Source: UBA3951 sp050952125 (lineage in GTDB: Bacteria > Bacillota > Sulfobacillia > Fermentithermobacillales > Fermentithermobacillaceae). From it: DNA of 64,000 nucleotides. Positions 16,206-24,269 of the stretch are shown one piece after another (position 1 is the first letter of the stretch; each line of letters opens with the position of its first letter). The position numbers were made by a program, and so were the translations under genes. A model generated the notes under the pieces. The model was not told where the DNA came from. It made no database searches and was given only the letters and a program-made list of their open reading frames with translations. Where the stretch lies: contig JBMNKK010000004.1 of assembly GCA_050952125.1 (NCBI GenBank), forward strand, positions 124,001-188,000. Reading direction: 5' to 3'.

Positions 16206-17213
16206 TTACGCGTTGTCGCTAACCACCTGCATGAGCGCCTGTACCAACTCAGGGATTCCTTCACCGGTATTCGCCGAAATGAGGTACACGGGCATCTTAG
16301 CTACTTTGCTGAGGGAGTCCGTTATTTCGGCCAGCAGTTCACGGGATTCGACCAGATCAACCTTGTTGACGGCGACAAGGCTCTTCTTCTGCTTCATCCC
16401 CTCGCTGTATGCCATCACCTCTCGGCGGACGGCCAGAAAGTCGCTCGCCGGATCGTCTCGGAAACCCGTTGCGTCGACAACATATAGTAGGACGGATGTG
16501 CGCTCGATGTGCCTAAGAAACTCGTGACCGAGACCTTTTCCTTCGCTAGCGCCTTCGATTAGGCCCGGAATGTCGGCAACCACCATCGTGTCGTCGCCTA
16601 CTGAAACCACGCCTAAGTGAGGGGTCAAGGTGGTGAAGGGATACGGGCCCACTTCCGGAGTGGCGCTGGAAATGGCCCTGAGGAGCGTGGATTTCCCCGC
16701 GTTGGGAAAGCCCACCAGCCCGACATCGGCGATGGATCGAAGCTCCAACTCAACGCGCCGGGCCTCGCCCTCGGTACCTTCCTCATACCTGCGCGGTGCC
16801 CGGTCGGTAGGAGTCGCGAAGTGTTGGTTGCCCCTACCGCCCTTGCCGCCTTTGGCAACGACGACCTCGGCGCCGATTTCAGTGAGGTCTGCCAAGACCT
16901 CGCCCGTCTCGGCATCGCGGACGGTTGTGCCCGGGGGCACCTTTACGATGAGGTCCTCTCCCTTTTTGCCCGATCGATTCGCCCCTTTGCCGGGTTCCCC
17001 GTTTTTCGCCTTAAGGTGCGGGCGGTAGTGGAAATCGTACAGAGTGTTCATGCCGGAGTCGACCTTCAGAATGACGCTGCCTCCGTCGCCCCCGTCGCCC
17101 CCGTTCGGCCCTCCGCGGGGTATGTACTTCTCGCGCCGGAACGACACGCAACCTCGACCTCCGTCGCCGGCCTTCAGGTCTACCTTTACCCTATCGATGA
17201 ATCGGGAAGCCAT
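16206..17213 (-). CDS. obg: GTPase Obg, lacking the OCT domain
   Basis: A 335-aa ribosome-associated GTPase needed for 50S assembly and stress signalling. The glycine-rich OBG domain spans about 1-158 (GGDGGDGGSVILKV and related Gly motifs). The G domain follows with GFPNAGKSTLL (G1), DIPGLIEGA (G3) and NKVDL (G4), ending in SANTGEG. Many Bacillota Obg proteins carry a further C-terminal OCT domain of about 70 residues, but this one stops just after the G domain. It is preceded by rpmA, with an intervening hairpin that may reduce read-through. Confidence 0.95.
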   Translation of the reverse strand: MASRFIDRVKVDLKAGDGGRGCVSFRREKYIPRGGPNGGDGGDGGSVILKVDSGMNTLYDFHYRPHLKAKNGEPGKGANRSGKKGEDLIVKVPPGTTVRDAETGEVLADLTEIGAEVVVAKGGKGGRGNQHFATPTDRAPRRYEEGTEGEARRVELELRSIADVGLVGFPNAGKSTLLRAISSATPEVGPYPFTTLTPHLGVVSVGDDTMVVADIPGLIEGASEGKGLGHEFLRHIERTSVLLYVVDATGFRDDPASDFLAVRREVMAYSEGMKQKKSLVAVNKVDLVESRELLAEITDSLSKVAKMPVYLISANTGEGIPELVQALMQVVSDNA

Positions 17214-17247
17214 GAGTGACTCCTCCCTTGTCCGAAAAAGAGTGAAA

Positions 17248-17269
17248 AGCGGCGGATCTCTCCGCCGCT
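17248..17269 (-). terminator. intrinsic terminator or attenuator between rpmA and obg
   Basis: A perfect 9-bp stem, AGCGGCGGA/TCCGCCGCT, with a 4-base loop, is followed on the minus strand by TTTTCACTCTTTTTC. It lies between the rpmA stop and the obg start, so it probably ends part of the ribosomal protein transcripts before obg. Confidence 0.75.
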
Positions 17270-17300
17270 CGTCTCCCAAACTTGCAGTAGATGAAAAGCC

Positions 17301-17618
17301 TTAGTCCCTGTCTCCGACAGCCTCGGCTGCGGCTACTTCGGGTGCATCCGCAACTATTGAGACTACCCTGTCCTCACGGCCTTTGCGGCCGAAAGACACA
17401 AAGCCGTCTGTCTTGGCGAAAAGGGTATGATCCCTGCCCATGCCTACGTTCAGGCCCGGATGGATTCTGGTGCCTCTCTGCCTGACGATGATGCTGCCTG
17501 CAAGAACGAACTCTCCGTCATACGCCTTGACGCCGAGCATCTTGGGTTTGGAGTCACGCCCGTTCCTGGAGCTTCCCATACCCTTCTTGTGAGCGAACAA
17601 CTGAAGATCGATATACAT
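17301..17618 (-). CDS. rpmA: 50S ribosomal protein L27 with Prp-cleaved N-terminal extension
   Basis: A 105-aa L27. The core motifs AHKKGMGSSRNGRDS, LGVKAYDGE, GSIIVRQRGTR and FHPG-like IHPGLNVG are present. The N-terminus MYIDLQLF ahead of AHKKG is the Bacillota-type extension that must be removed by the Prp protease before the subunit can work; prp is the adjacent upstream gene. The C-terminus has an Ala/Glu-rich tail (VADAPEVAAAEA) longer than usual. The ATG at 17618 follows AAGGAGGGG, and the gene is 23 bases from prp. Confidence 0.96.
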   Translation of the reverse strand: MYIDLQLFAHKKGMGSSRNGRDSKPKMLGVKAYDGEFVLAGSIIVRQRGTRIHPGLNVGMGRDHTLFAKTDGFVSFGRKGREDRVVSIVADAPEVAAAEAVGDRD

Positions 17619-17641
17619 CACGCCACTCCCCTCCTTACCCT

Positions 17642-17989
17642 TCAATGCTCAGGGTCATCAATGCTTACCGATTGCGGATAGGTGTCCGCTATCGCACGTA
17701 ATCCCAGTTCAAGGGTTCTCAATATGGCCTTGGGACCGTCCTCTGCAGCCTTCTCAGGTGAAACACTCACCCGCACATCGCCGCTCTCCATGACCACCTC
17801 AACGCCGTTTTCCCCGAGTATGTCCTTCAATCCAAAGAGCGTGGTCTGAACTAAGGCTGAGACCGCCGCGCATACGATGTCGCGGCCGCGCTTCCGGAAA
17901 TCGGCGTGCCCTTGCACGGCGAAACCGCAAAGGACAACCGCACCGGATCCGCCGGCCGGCGCCTTACGCAGAAGCCGTGCCCTTACCAT
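17642..17989 (-). CDS. prp: ribosomal-processing cysteine protease Prp
   Basis: A 115-aa member of the YsxB/Prp family. The catalytic His lies in VQGHADF and the catalytic Cys in RDIVCAAVSALVQT. The enzyme removes the N-terminal extension of L27 (MYIDLQLF here). The gene sits between rplU and rpmA, its standard place, and its start overlaps the end of rplU by 26 bases, which suggests translational coupling. Confidence 0.94.
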   Translation of the reverse strand: MVRARLLRKAPAGGSGAVVLCGFAVQGHADFRKRGRDIVCAAVSALVQTTLFGLKDILGENGVEVVMESGDVRVSVSPEKAAEDGPKAILRTLELGLRAIADTYPQSVSIDDPEH

Positions 17990-18302
17990 TCCCTTCGACG
18001 GAATCGACGCGGACTTCGGTGAACGCCTGCCTGTGTCCGTACCGTCGGCGGTAATTGGTCTTGGCCCTATACTTGAAAACCCGGATCTTCCTTGCCTTGC
18101 CCTGGCGGACTATGGTGCCCTTTACAATTGCCCCTTCAACGTAGGGGTTTCCGACTTTGATATCGCCATCAGAAGAGACGGCCAGCACTTTATCGAACAC
18201 GAGGGAATCGCCGCGGCTGCCCGGGAGTTTCTCTACTCGGAGCGTCTCTCCGGGAGAGACCTTATACTGCTTGCCGCCTGTTTCAAGAATCGCGTACAAC
18301 AT
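17964..18302 (-). CDS. rplU: 50S ribosomal protein L21
   Basis: A 112-aa L21 starting MLYAILETGGKQYKV, with the conserved C-terminal signature KIRVFKYRAKTNYRRRYGHRQ. It is the first gene of the rplU-prp-rpmA-obg unit. A sigma-A-like promoter lies inside the end of the preceding RNase gene, leaving a leader of only about 35 bases, too short for the structured L21 leader seen in some Bacillota. Confidence 0.97.
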   Translation of the reverse strand: MLYAILETGGKQYKVSPGETLRVEKLPGSRGDSLVFDKVLAVSSDGDIKVGNPYVEGAIVKGTIVRQGKARKIRVFKYRAKTNYRRRYGHRQAFTEVRVDSVEGNGKGTASA

Positions 18303-18343
18303 AGAAACCCCCTACATGACCATAGCTGAAAAGATACCGTTAC

Positions 18344-18373
18344 AGTGTAGCACGCTGCCCAAAAACGTGTCAA
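18344..18373 (-). promoter_or_regulatory. sigma-A type promoter for rplU-prp-rpmA
   Basis: The minus strand reads a perfect TTGACA, an 18-base spacer and TACACT. Transcription would start near 18337. The -35 box overlaps the stop codon of the upstream RNase E/G gene, so the ribosomal protein genes can be transcribed independently of it. Confidence 0.7.
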
Positions 18374-20670
18374 GAAAGGGCTATCTTGGCCCTGGCGTAA
18401 GTCCTGTGACACGCTATGATCTGTACAACGACCTTCTGTCCCACCTTCGCGGCTGCCCCATCCACATTTATGACATAGCCTTCCCGCCTGGCAATACCAT
18501 CCTGAGGGTTCTTCTCGTGAGGTTCCTCAATCGTTACCTCCAAGATGTCGCCGACTTGAACCGGGATCGCTTTGTCCGCGATCTCTTCTTTGGTTCCGAT
18601 CGCCTTCACGTTCATCTCCTCAAGGTGGAGGCCTTCGGCGCCTCTGACGAAAATGCTGCGCCCTGTCTCCTTCTCAAGATCCTTTAGGTTCTGCCCTCCC
18701 GGACCGATGAGGTACGATGCCACTCCCGGGTTGACTTCCACCAGTATGGCCTCGCAGTGCGAGTTCCGGAGCACCCTGCGTATCTCTCTCCTGACTCTCG
18801 CCGCTACGGTTTCTTCCGACATAACGGTACCCTTGCCGCCGCAATACGGGCACATCCGCATCATGGTGGCATCAATGCTCTGGCGGACCTTCTTCCGCGT
18901 CATCTCCACCAACCCGAGACCGGTGATCCCGACAACGACGGTCTTGGTATGGTCGTGTTTGAGCTGCCTTTCCAGCTCCTCAAGGAGCTTTTGGCGGTGC
19001 TGAGGCAAGTCCATGTCAATGAAGTCGACCACGATGATGCCGCCCACGTCCCGCAGCCTGAGTTGCCTGGAGATCTCCTCACATGCTTCGATGTTTATCT
19101 TGAATACGGTATCCGCAAGGTTCTTGCTTCCCACATACCTGCCCGTATTCACGTCAATCACGGTCAGCGCTTCGGTCTTGTCGATAACAAGGTAGCCTCC
19201 GGACTTGAGCCACACTTGGCGCTGGAGGGCCTTATCTATAGCGGCGTCCACCCCGTACAGCTGGAACAGGGGGTACTCGCGATCGCGATAGAAAATGACC
19301 CTGTCCTTCATCTCAGGGGAGACCGAATCCAGAAGGTCCAGTACCTTCCCGTAAGTGTGCACGTCATCCACCAGCATGCGGGTGGTATCTTGATTCAGCT
19401 CGTCCCTGACCACTCTGAAAACCAATCCGAGATCCTGGTGGATGAGCGCGGGAGCTTTCGCCGAATGCGCCCGCCGCTGTACCTTCTCCCACAGCTTGAC
19501 GAGGAAGTCCAGATCTCGCTTGAGCTCGTCTTCGGACTTCTTCTCGGCCACGGTACGGATGATAATCCCCATATCCTTAGGCTTGATAGACCTGGCGATC
19601 TTGCGAAGCCTCTGCCTCTCATCCTCATCGGTGATCCGCCGCGAGACACCGACGTAGCTGACGGTCGGCATTAGCACCAAGTACCGGCCGGGAAAGGTAA
19701 CGTGCCGGGTCACGCGGGCACCCTTTGTGCCGATGGCTTCCTTTACGACCTGCACCATGACTTCCTGGCCTTGTCTCACCAAGTCAGTGATGGTCTGTCT
19801 CTTCTTCCGGCTGACCTTAGGCGCGGCATCAGTGTCCTCGAGGTTTGGGGGAAGCAGGGCATCATCTACATAAAGAAACGCGTTCTTTTCCTCGCCAATA
19901 TCGATGAAAGCCGCTTGCATGCCGGGCAGAACATTCATAGCTTTTCCCAGGAAAATACTGCCGGCGATCTTTTGGCTTGTGGGACGTTCAACGTAGAACT
20001 CGACAACGGCTCCGTCTTCCACAAGGGCAACTCTGGTCTCGTCGCGTGCGGCGCTCACCAAGATCTCCCGGTTAGTGCGGGGCCTGTCATCCACAGGAGG
20101 AGCAGCCTTCACTTCCTGTTTCTTCGCCTTAGGCTTCTTCTGCCTTCGCGACTTCGGCTTAGCGGCAGGCTTTGCAGGGGGTTCATCGTGGCGTTCTTCG
20201 GGCTCTTCCTGAGAGAGCGCATCCGAGGGCTGCAACGGCAATTCTTCCTGAGCAGGTTGTTCGAGAGTCGCCGGTTCAACGGCCTCCTGAGTTACTTGCT
20301 CGATCACTGGTTCAGGCGGCGGTTCCGCAGCCTTCTCAGGCGGCTCCTCCGCACGGTCATCGCTCGCCGGCTGCTTCCGGGTTCTCCTGCGGCGAGTCGG
20401 ACGGACAGCTTCCTCCGCAGGCGGCGCCTTAGCGCCGGCGTGGCCTGCTTCAGGCTCGGTCGCAGGCCTAACGTTCTCGGCTTCAGGAGCTGCCTCTTCC
20501 CGGTCTTTCTCCTGCTGGTCCGGCACAGTCTCTGTTTTCTTCTTCCGCGGGGTACGCTTCCCCGTATATCTCTTTCTGGTAGGCCGCTTTTTCTCAGCGG
20601 CTTCTTGTAGATCACCGGCTTTGGCTTCTGGCGCCTGGTGATCCGTTGGCTTCTCCAAAGAATTATCCAA
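18370..20670 (-). CDS. RNase E/G family ribonuclease with a long charged N-terminal tail
   Basis: A 766-aa endoribonuclease. The first 200 or so residues are low-complexity, rich in Lys, Arg, Pro, Glu and Ala, and predicted disordered. The catalytic part then begins at TNREILVSAARDETRVAL. It includes the S1 region (GKAMNVLPGMQAAFIDIGEEKNAF in part), the DNase I-like domain (IVVDFIDMD) and the Zn-link CPYCGG. The tail ends in a TRAM/OB-like segment. RNase E tails are normally C-terminal, so the N-terminal position is notable. The TTG at 20670 with AAGGAAG upstream overlaps the stop of the previous gene by 8 bases and is preferred to the ATG at 20709, which has no ribosome binding site. Confidence 0.92.
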   Translation of the reverse strand: MDNSLEKPTDHQAPEAKAGDLQEAAEKKRPTRKRYTGKRTPRKKKTETVPDQQEKDREEAAPEAENVRPATEPEAGHAGAKAPPAEEAVRPTRRRRTRKQPASDDRAEEPPEKAAEPPPEPVIEQVTQEAVEPATLEQPAQEELPLQPSDALSQEEPEERHDEPPAKPAAKPKSRRQKKPKAKKQEVKAAPPVDDRPRTNREILVSAARDETRVALVEDGAVVEFYVERPTSQKIAGSIFLGKAMNVLPGMQAAFIDIGEEKNAFLYVDDALLPPNLEDTDAAPKVSRKKRQTITDLVRQGQEVMVQVVKEAIGTKGARVTRHVTFPGRYLVLMPTVSYVGVSRRITDEDERQRLRKIARSIKPKDMGIIIRTVAEKKSEDELKRDLDFLVKLWEKVQRRAHSAKAPALIHQDLGLVFRVVRDELNQDTTRMLVDDVHTYGKVLDLLDSVSPEMKDRVIFYRDREYPLFQLYGVDAAIDKALQRQVWLKSGGYLVIDKTEALTVIDVNTGRYVGSKNLADTVFKINIEACEEISRQLRLRDVGGIIVVDFIDMDLPQHRQKLLEELERQLKHDHTKTVVVGITGLGLVEMTRKKVRQSIDATMMRMCPYCGGKGTVMSEETVAARVRREIRRVLRNSHCEAILVEVNPGVASYLIGPGGQNLKDLEKETGRSIFVRGAEGLHLEEMNVKAIGTKEEIADKAIPVQVGDILEVTIEEPHEKNPQDGIARREGYVINVDGAAAKVGQKVVVQIIACHRTYARAKIALS

Positions 20671-21316
20671 ATATGATCTTCCTTCTGTTGAAAATGGCCT
20701 CTCTCGCATCTAAGTCCAATCCATACCTGCTAAGAGAGGAAAGTACCCATTGCGGGCGGACTGTACGTCCTTTCTCGTGCGCGATCTCCATATCCAAAAC
20801 GACCCTGTTCCCCTCGGCCTCAAAAGGTTCTCCCATACTGCGCACAAACGGCCTTAGGTCATAGACTCTGGACCCTTTGGGGCGCTCCACCTCAAAAAGT
20901 ACTTGCGAGGCGTCCCTAAACTCATCCAAAGCTTTCTTGACTCTGTCAGGTTTCACTCCCTTCACGTCCACAGAGTAGGAAGACGCCTTGATGCTTTCCT
21001 CAAACGGCTCCTCCCGGAGAGGTGCGGGGTACACCTCGTGCAAAACGAATCCCTCGGGGAGGGCGGCGGAAAGCGTTCGGGCAAGAAGCGCCAAATCGGG
21101 GCATCCTCCCAGGACCGCGTCAAAATACTCCTCTTCGCCTGATACGCCCACGGGTAGAGGAGCGTAGACCGAGATCTTCGGCCTAGGCGAGAACCCTTGC
21201 GACATCTCAACCGGCCACTTGGCCCGGAAAATCGACAGTTGAATGCATCTGGCAACATCCAAGTGCCCCAGAAACCGTACCCGGTCGCCCTTTTCGTAAA
21301 CGGCGCGCAGCTTCAT
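20663..21316 (-). CDS. TIGR03936 family radical SAM-associated protein (DUF2344)
   Basis: A 217-aa protein matching the family found directly after TIGR03960 radical SAM genes. Recognisable parts are VYEKGDRVRFLGHLDVAR, SQGFSPRPKISVYAPLPVGV and the C-terminal WVLSSLSRYG. There is no radical SAM Cys motif. Its function is unknown; in some genomes it is fused to the radical SAM partner, which implies a joint reaction. Its start overlaps the stop of the TIGR03960 gene by 4 bases, so the two are translationally coupled. Confidence 0.92.
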   Translation of the reverse strand: MKLRAVYEKGDRVRFLGHLDVARCIQLSIFRAKWPVEMSQGFSPRPKISVYAPLPVGVSGEEEYFDAVLGGCPDLALLARTLSAALPEGFVLHEVYPAPLREEPFEESIKASSYSVDVKGVKPDRVKKALDEFRDASQVLFEVERPKGSRVYDLRPFVRSMGEPFEAEGNRVVLDMEIAHEKGRTVRPQWVLSSLSRYGLDLDAREAIFNRRKIIFG

Positions 21317-23235
21317 AGCACAGTCCCCTCAGATTCGCTTCCGGCGGTCCCGCTGCTAGAAGGCGATACCACTCTGCCTCCGGCAAGCCGCACTTCTACG
21401 CCGTAATCAGGGCAAATGCCGCAGCCCGTGCAGCGACCTTCGCGGCAATCACCGGTCACTAAGGATTCCAGCGACTTCTCGCGTTCACGCCACAGGTAGG
21501 CCTTTCGGACTCCGGCACTCAAGTGGTCCCACGGAAAAACCTCATCCTTGCTGCGCTCTCGGTGGGCGAAAAACTCCGGATCAACCCCTGCGTCAAGAAA
21601 CGCGTCTCTCCAAGCGCCCAGGTCCTGCCTTTCGGTCCAAGCATCGAACCGGCGGCCTTTCCGGAAAGCCGACTCTAGAGCAGCGCCCAGGCGGCGGTCA
21701 CCGCGGGCAAACACTGCCTCTAACTGCGTGAGGTCCGCGTCGTGATATTTGAAATCCAAACCCGGGCCCCTCAGTCGTGAGCGAAGGAGGCGCTGCTTGC
21801 GCTTGAGTTCGTCGGGGAGTTCGGCAGGTTCCCACTGAAAAGGCGTGTTGGGCTTCGGGACAAATCCTGACACCGAAACGACCACGGTCGGCTTCTTCCC
21901 TTTATCGCGCCCAATCTGCCTTACCCGTGCTGCGAGCGACGCTATCGCCCGCACATCGTCATCGGTCTCCCCCGGGAGGCCGATCATGAAGTAAAGCTTG
22001 ATGTGGGAGTAGCCCGCGGAAAACGCCCTTTCTGCCGCATCAAGTATCTCCGGCTCGGTGACCCTCTTGTTGATGGCGTCCCTCATTCTCTGCGACCCTG
22101 CCTCCGGCGCCAGAGTTAGGCCGCTGGAAGACGATGAGCCCAGCATCTCCGCCAGCCCAACAGAAAACGAGTCCACTCTAAGAGACGGAAGAGACACCCT
22201 TGCCCCGCACGGGTTCTCGGTCAGAAGCTTGGCGACCGCGTCTTTGATGTAGGTGTAGTCTGCAGAAGAGAGTGAGACCAACGATACTTCGTCGTACCCC
22301 GAGCGCTCGAGTATGTCTCTGGCAAGGCGGTCTACGGTCTCCGGGTCACGTTCACGAACCGGCCTGTAGAGCATGCCCGCTTGGCAAAAACGGCAGCCCT
22401 GGCTGCATCCTCGGAATATCTCCACCATGGCCCGATCGTGGATAGGCGCTATGAGCGGTATGAGCGGCTTGTCCGGGAACGGCGCCCCTTCAAGCGACTT
22501 GAGTACGCGCCTCTTGACCGTTTTCGGGGCAACAAACCCTCCTATGTTCCTCGGGGTCACGGCCGCCACCGCCATCCCTTCGGGTGCCGAGTTCACCGGA
22601 GCGTACTCCACGTGATACAGCGATGGCACATAGACGCCCTCAACCTGCGAAAGCATCTTCAGGAGGTCGATTCGCGGCGCTTTCGCCTTGCTCCACTCAC
22701 GATACACGTTCACGATGTCCACCGCGAGCTCTTCTCCGTCGCCAAGAGCAAAAGCGTCGATGAAGTCGGCCAAAGGCTCCGGCGCCATCGCGCAAGGCCC
22801 TCCCGCGATCACTAAAGGATCGGTGTCGCTCCTGTCGGCCGAGCGGAGGGGGATGCATCCAAGGTCCAGCATGGCTAGTACATTGGTGTATGTGAGTTCG
22901 TACTGCAGCGAAAACCCTACAATGTCGAAATCGCGAAGCGGCTTGAAACTCTCAAGCGTGTAGAGGGGCCACCCCTTCTCCCTAAGGAGCGCTTCCATGT
23001 CGAACCACGGCGCGTAGGCACGCTCGCAGAGAGCGTAATCCAGGGAGTTGAGCACCGAGTAGAGAATGTGGGAACCCAAGTGGCTGGCTCCCACCTCGTA
23101 TGTATCTGGAAAAGCGAGGGCGAAGCGGACATCAGCCGCAGCCCAGTCTTTTCGGACCGCGCCGACCTCCCCGCCGGTATATCTGGCCGGCTTCTCCACC
23201 TTGCCTAGTTCGCGCCTAAGTTCGTCCCACGTCAA
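21313..23235 (-). CDS. TIGR03960 family radical SAM protein with B12-binding-like N-terminus
   Basis: A 640-aa protein. The N-terminal 200 residues resemble a cobalamin-binding-type fold (FPDTYEVGASHLGSHIL, GGPCAMAPEPLADF). The radical SAM core follows with C277, C281 and C284 in FRGCSQGCRFCQ. The C-terminus carries a Cys cluster (CREGRCTGCGIC) that could bind another Fe-S centre. The substrate is unknown; in Clostridia-type genomes the gene lies between sporulation protease genes and the RNase E/G gene, as here. No ATG is available, and the TTG at 23235 gives the family N-terminus. Confidence 0.92.
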   Translation of the reverse strand: MTWDELRRELGKVEKPARYTGGEVGAVRKDWAAADVRFALAFPDTYEVGASHLGSHILYSVLNSLDYALCERAYAPWFDMEALLREKGWPLYTLESFKPLRDFDIVGFSLQYELTYTNVLAMLDLGCIPLRSADRSDTDPLVIAGGPCAMAPEPLADFIDAFALGDGEELAVDIVNVYREWSKAKAPRIDLLKMLSQVEGVYVPSLYHVEYAPVNSAPEGMAVAAVTPRNIGGFVAPKTVKRRVLKSLEGAPFPDKPLIPLIAPIHDRAMVEIFRGCSQGCRFCQAGMLYRPVRERDPETVDRLARDILERSGYDEVSLVSLSSADYTYIKDAVAKLLTENPCGARVSLPSLRVDSFSVGLAEMLGSSSSSGLTLAPEAGSQRMRDAINKRVTEPEILDAAERAFSAGYSHIKLYFMIGLPGETDDDVRAIASLAARVRQIGRDKGKKPTVVVSVSGFVPKPNTPFQWEPAELPDELKRKQRLLRSRLRGPGLDFKYHDADLTQLEAVFARGDRRLGAALESAFRKGRRFDAWTERQDLGAWRDAFLDAGVDPEFFAHRERSKDEVFPWDHLSAGVRKAYLWREREKSLESLVTGDCREGRCTGCGICPDYGVEVRLAGGRVVSPSSSGTAGSESEGTVL

Positions 23236-23271
23236 TATCAGCGGCCATTCCCCTCGTAGGTTGTCACAAGC

Positions 23272-23277
23272 ATTATA
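23272..23277 (-). promoter_or_regulatory. -10 box (TATAAT) upstream of the radical SAM-RNase operon
   Basis: A perfect TATAAT on the minus strand lies 36 bases before the TIGR03960 start. The -35 position holds TTCCTC at 17-base spacing, which is weak, so the promoter is plausible but may need an activator. Confidence 0.45.
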
Positions 23278-23325
23278 TCCTAGCCTATACGAGCGAGGAA
23301 TGGCGGTGCCGGCGAGAGCTAACCG

Positions 23326-24246
23326 TCACTCAGGTTTGGTCCGCTCCCAGAGGTCTCGCATACGCAAGTGGGTATCGCCGTTGTAGAAAGCTTCAAGCAG
23401 CCTGGTCTCGGTCACGCGGCCGAGCACTTTCATGTTTCGCCCCGCCACGAGAATCATGTTGTAGCGCGAAGGGAGAAGTTTTGAGACCACCTCCGCCACG
23501 GTGGCGTCGTACGGGACCATGATCTCCTCGACGGTTATGGCACGCCGCTGCCGTAGCCGCTCGGTACGGGTGAGTATATCCATGACATTCTGGCGCCCCG
23601 CGCTTTCGCGCTCCTCAATAGCCCCCCACACAACCAACGGTCCCACAACCGCTAGGGCATGCCAGTCATAACCGGCAGCTAAGCCTGCCAACCCTATGAT
23701 CGCCATGGCTGCCCCGGCCGCCAGACCCCAGCGCGCCATTTTCCTTGACGCTTCAACATAGCCAACCTTGAGTGCCAGTCTAGAGCGGGCAATCCGGCCG
23801 CCATCCAGCGGCAAGCACGGGATCATGTTCATCAGGAAGAGCCCCAGGTTGACTTTTATCAGGAGGTCAAGAAGCGGGTACGCGGCTGATGACGCTCCGG
23901 ACTGCGCCATGGCTCGCTGAACGGCGGAAGCCACGGAAGCCAGAATACCGCTGTTGAAGGGTCCGGCAAAGGCCACCACGCTGTCGGCGGAAGGCTCCAA
24001 TTGCCACGACCTCTCGAGCCTGGCCGAAGCGCCGAACGGCCACACGTCAACTCGAGTGATCTCAACTCCCATCAGCGAAGCCGAAAGAATGTGGCCCAAC
24101 TCGTGGAAGATGAGACTGCCGGCAAACACGGAAAGCTGAAGTCCAAACCCTGACAATGCCAAGACCGCTACAGACAGCAGGAATGTGATGTGCAGGTATA
24201 TCCTGGTGTCTCCTACTCTTGCCACCGGGAGGGACACGGCGTCCAA
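23326..24246 (-). CDS. SpoIVFB-like M50 site-2 protease with CBS-type tail
   Basis: A 306-aa intramembrane Zn protease. HELGH is at residues 48-52 and the second metal motif NMIPCLPLDGG at 140-150 (D148). About five to six membrane helices occupy residues 20-210, and a cytoplasmic tail of about 90 residues resembles a CBS domain (TVEEIMVPYDATVAEVVSKL). This layout is that of SpoIVFB, which activates pro-sigma-K in the mother cell. The neighbouring LytM-type gene, 23 bases upstream, corresponds in position to SpoIVFA, its inhibitor. The start is TTG at 24246 or GTG at 24237. Whether the organism sporulates cannot be decided from this pair alone. Confidence 0.88.
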   Translation of the reverse strand: MDAVSLPVARVGDTRIYLHITFLLSVAVLALSGFGLQLSVFAGSLIFHELGHILSASLMGVEITRVDVWPFGASARLERSWQLEPSADSVVAFAGPFNSGILASVASAVQRAMAQSGASSAAYPLLDLLIKVNLGLFLMNMIPCLPLDGGRIARSRLALKVGYVEASRKMARWGLAAGAAMAIIGLAGLAAGYDWHALAVVGPLVVWGAIEERESAGRQNVMDILTRTERLRQRRAITVEEIMVPYDATVAEVVSKLLPSRYNMILVAGRNMKVLGRVTETRLLEAFYNGDTHLRMRDLWERTKPE

Positions 24247-24269
24247 TCCCCTTCTTATTCGCTCCTGCT

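Noticed and set aside
18303..18343. Possible ribosomal protein L21 leader before rplU
   Set aside because: The promoter at 18344-18373 leaves only about 35 bases of leader, too short for the known element.
18757..20610. Long plus-strand frames of about 300 aa opposite the RNase E/G gene
   Set aside because: They are antisense shadows of a well-conserved gene in a G+C-rich region and show no family features.
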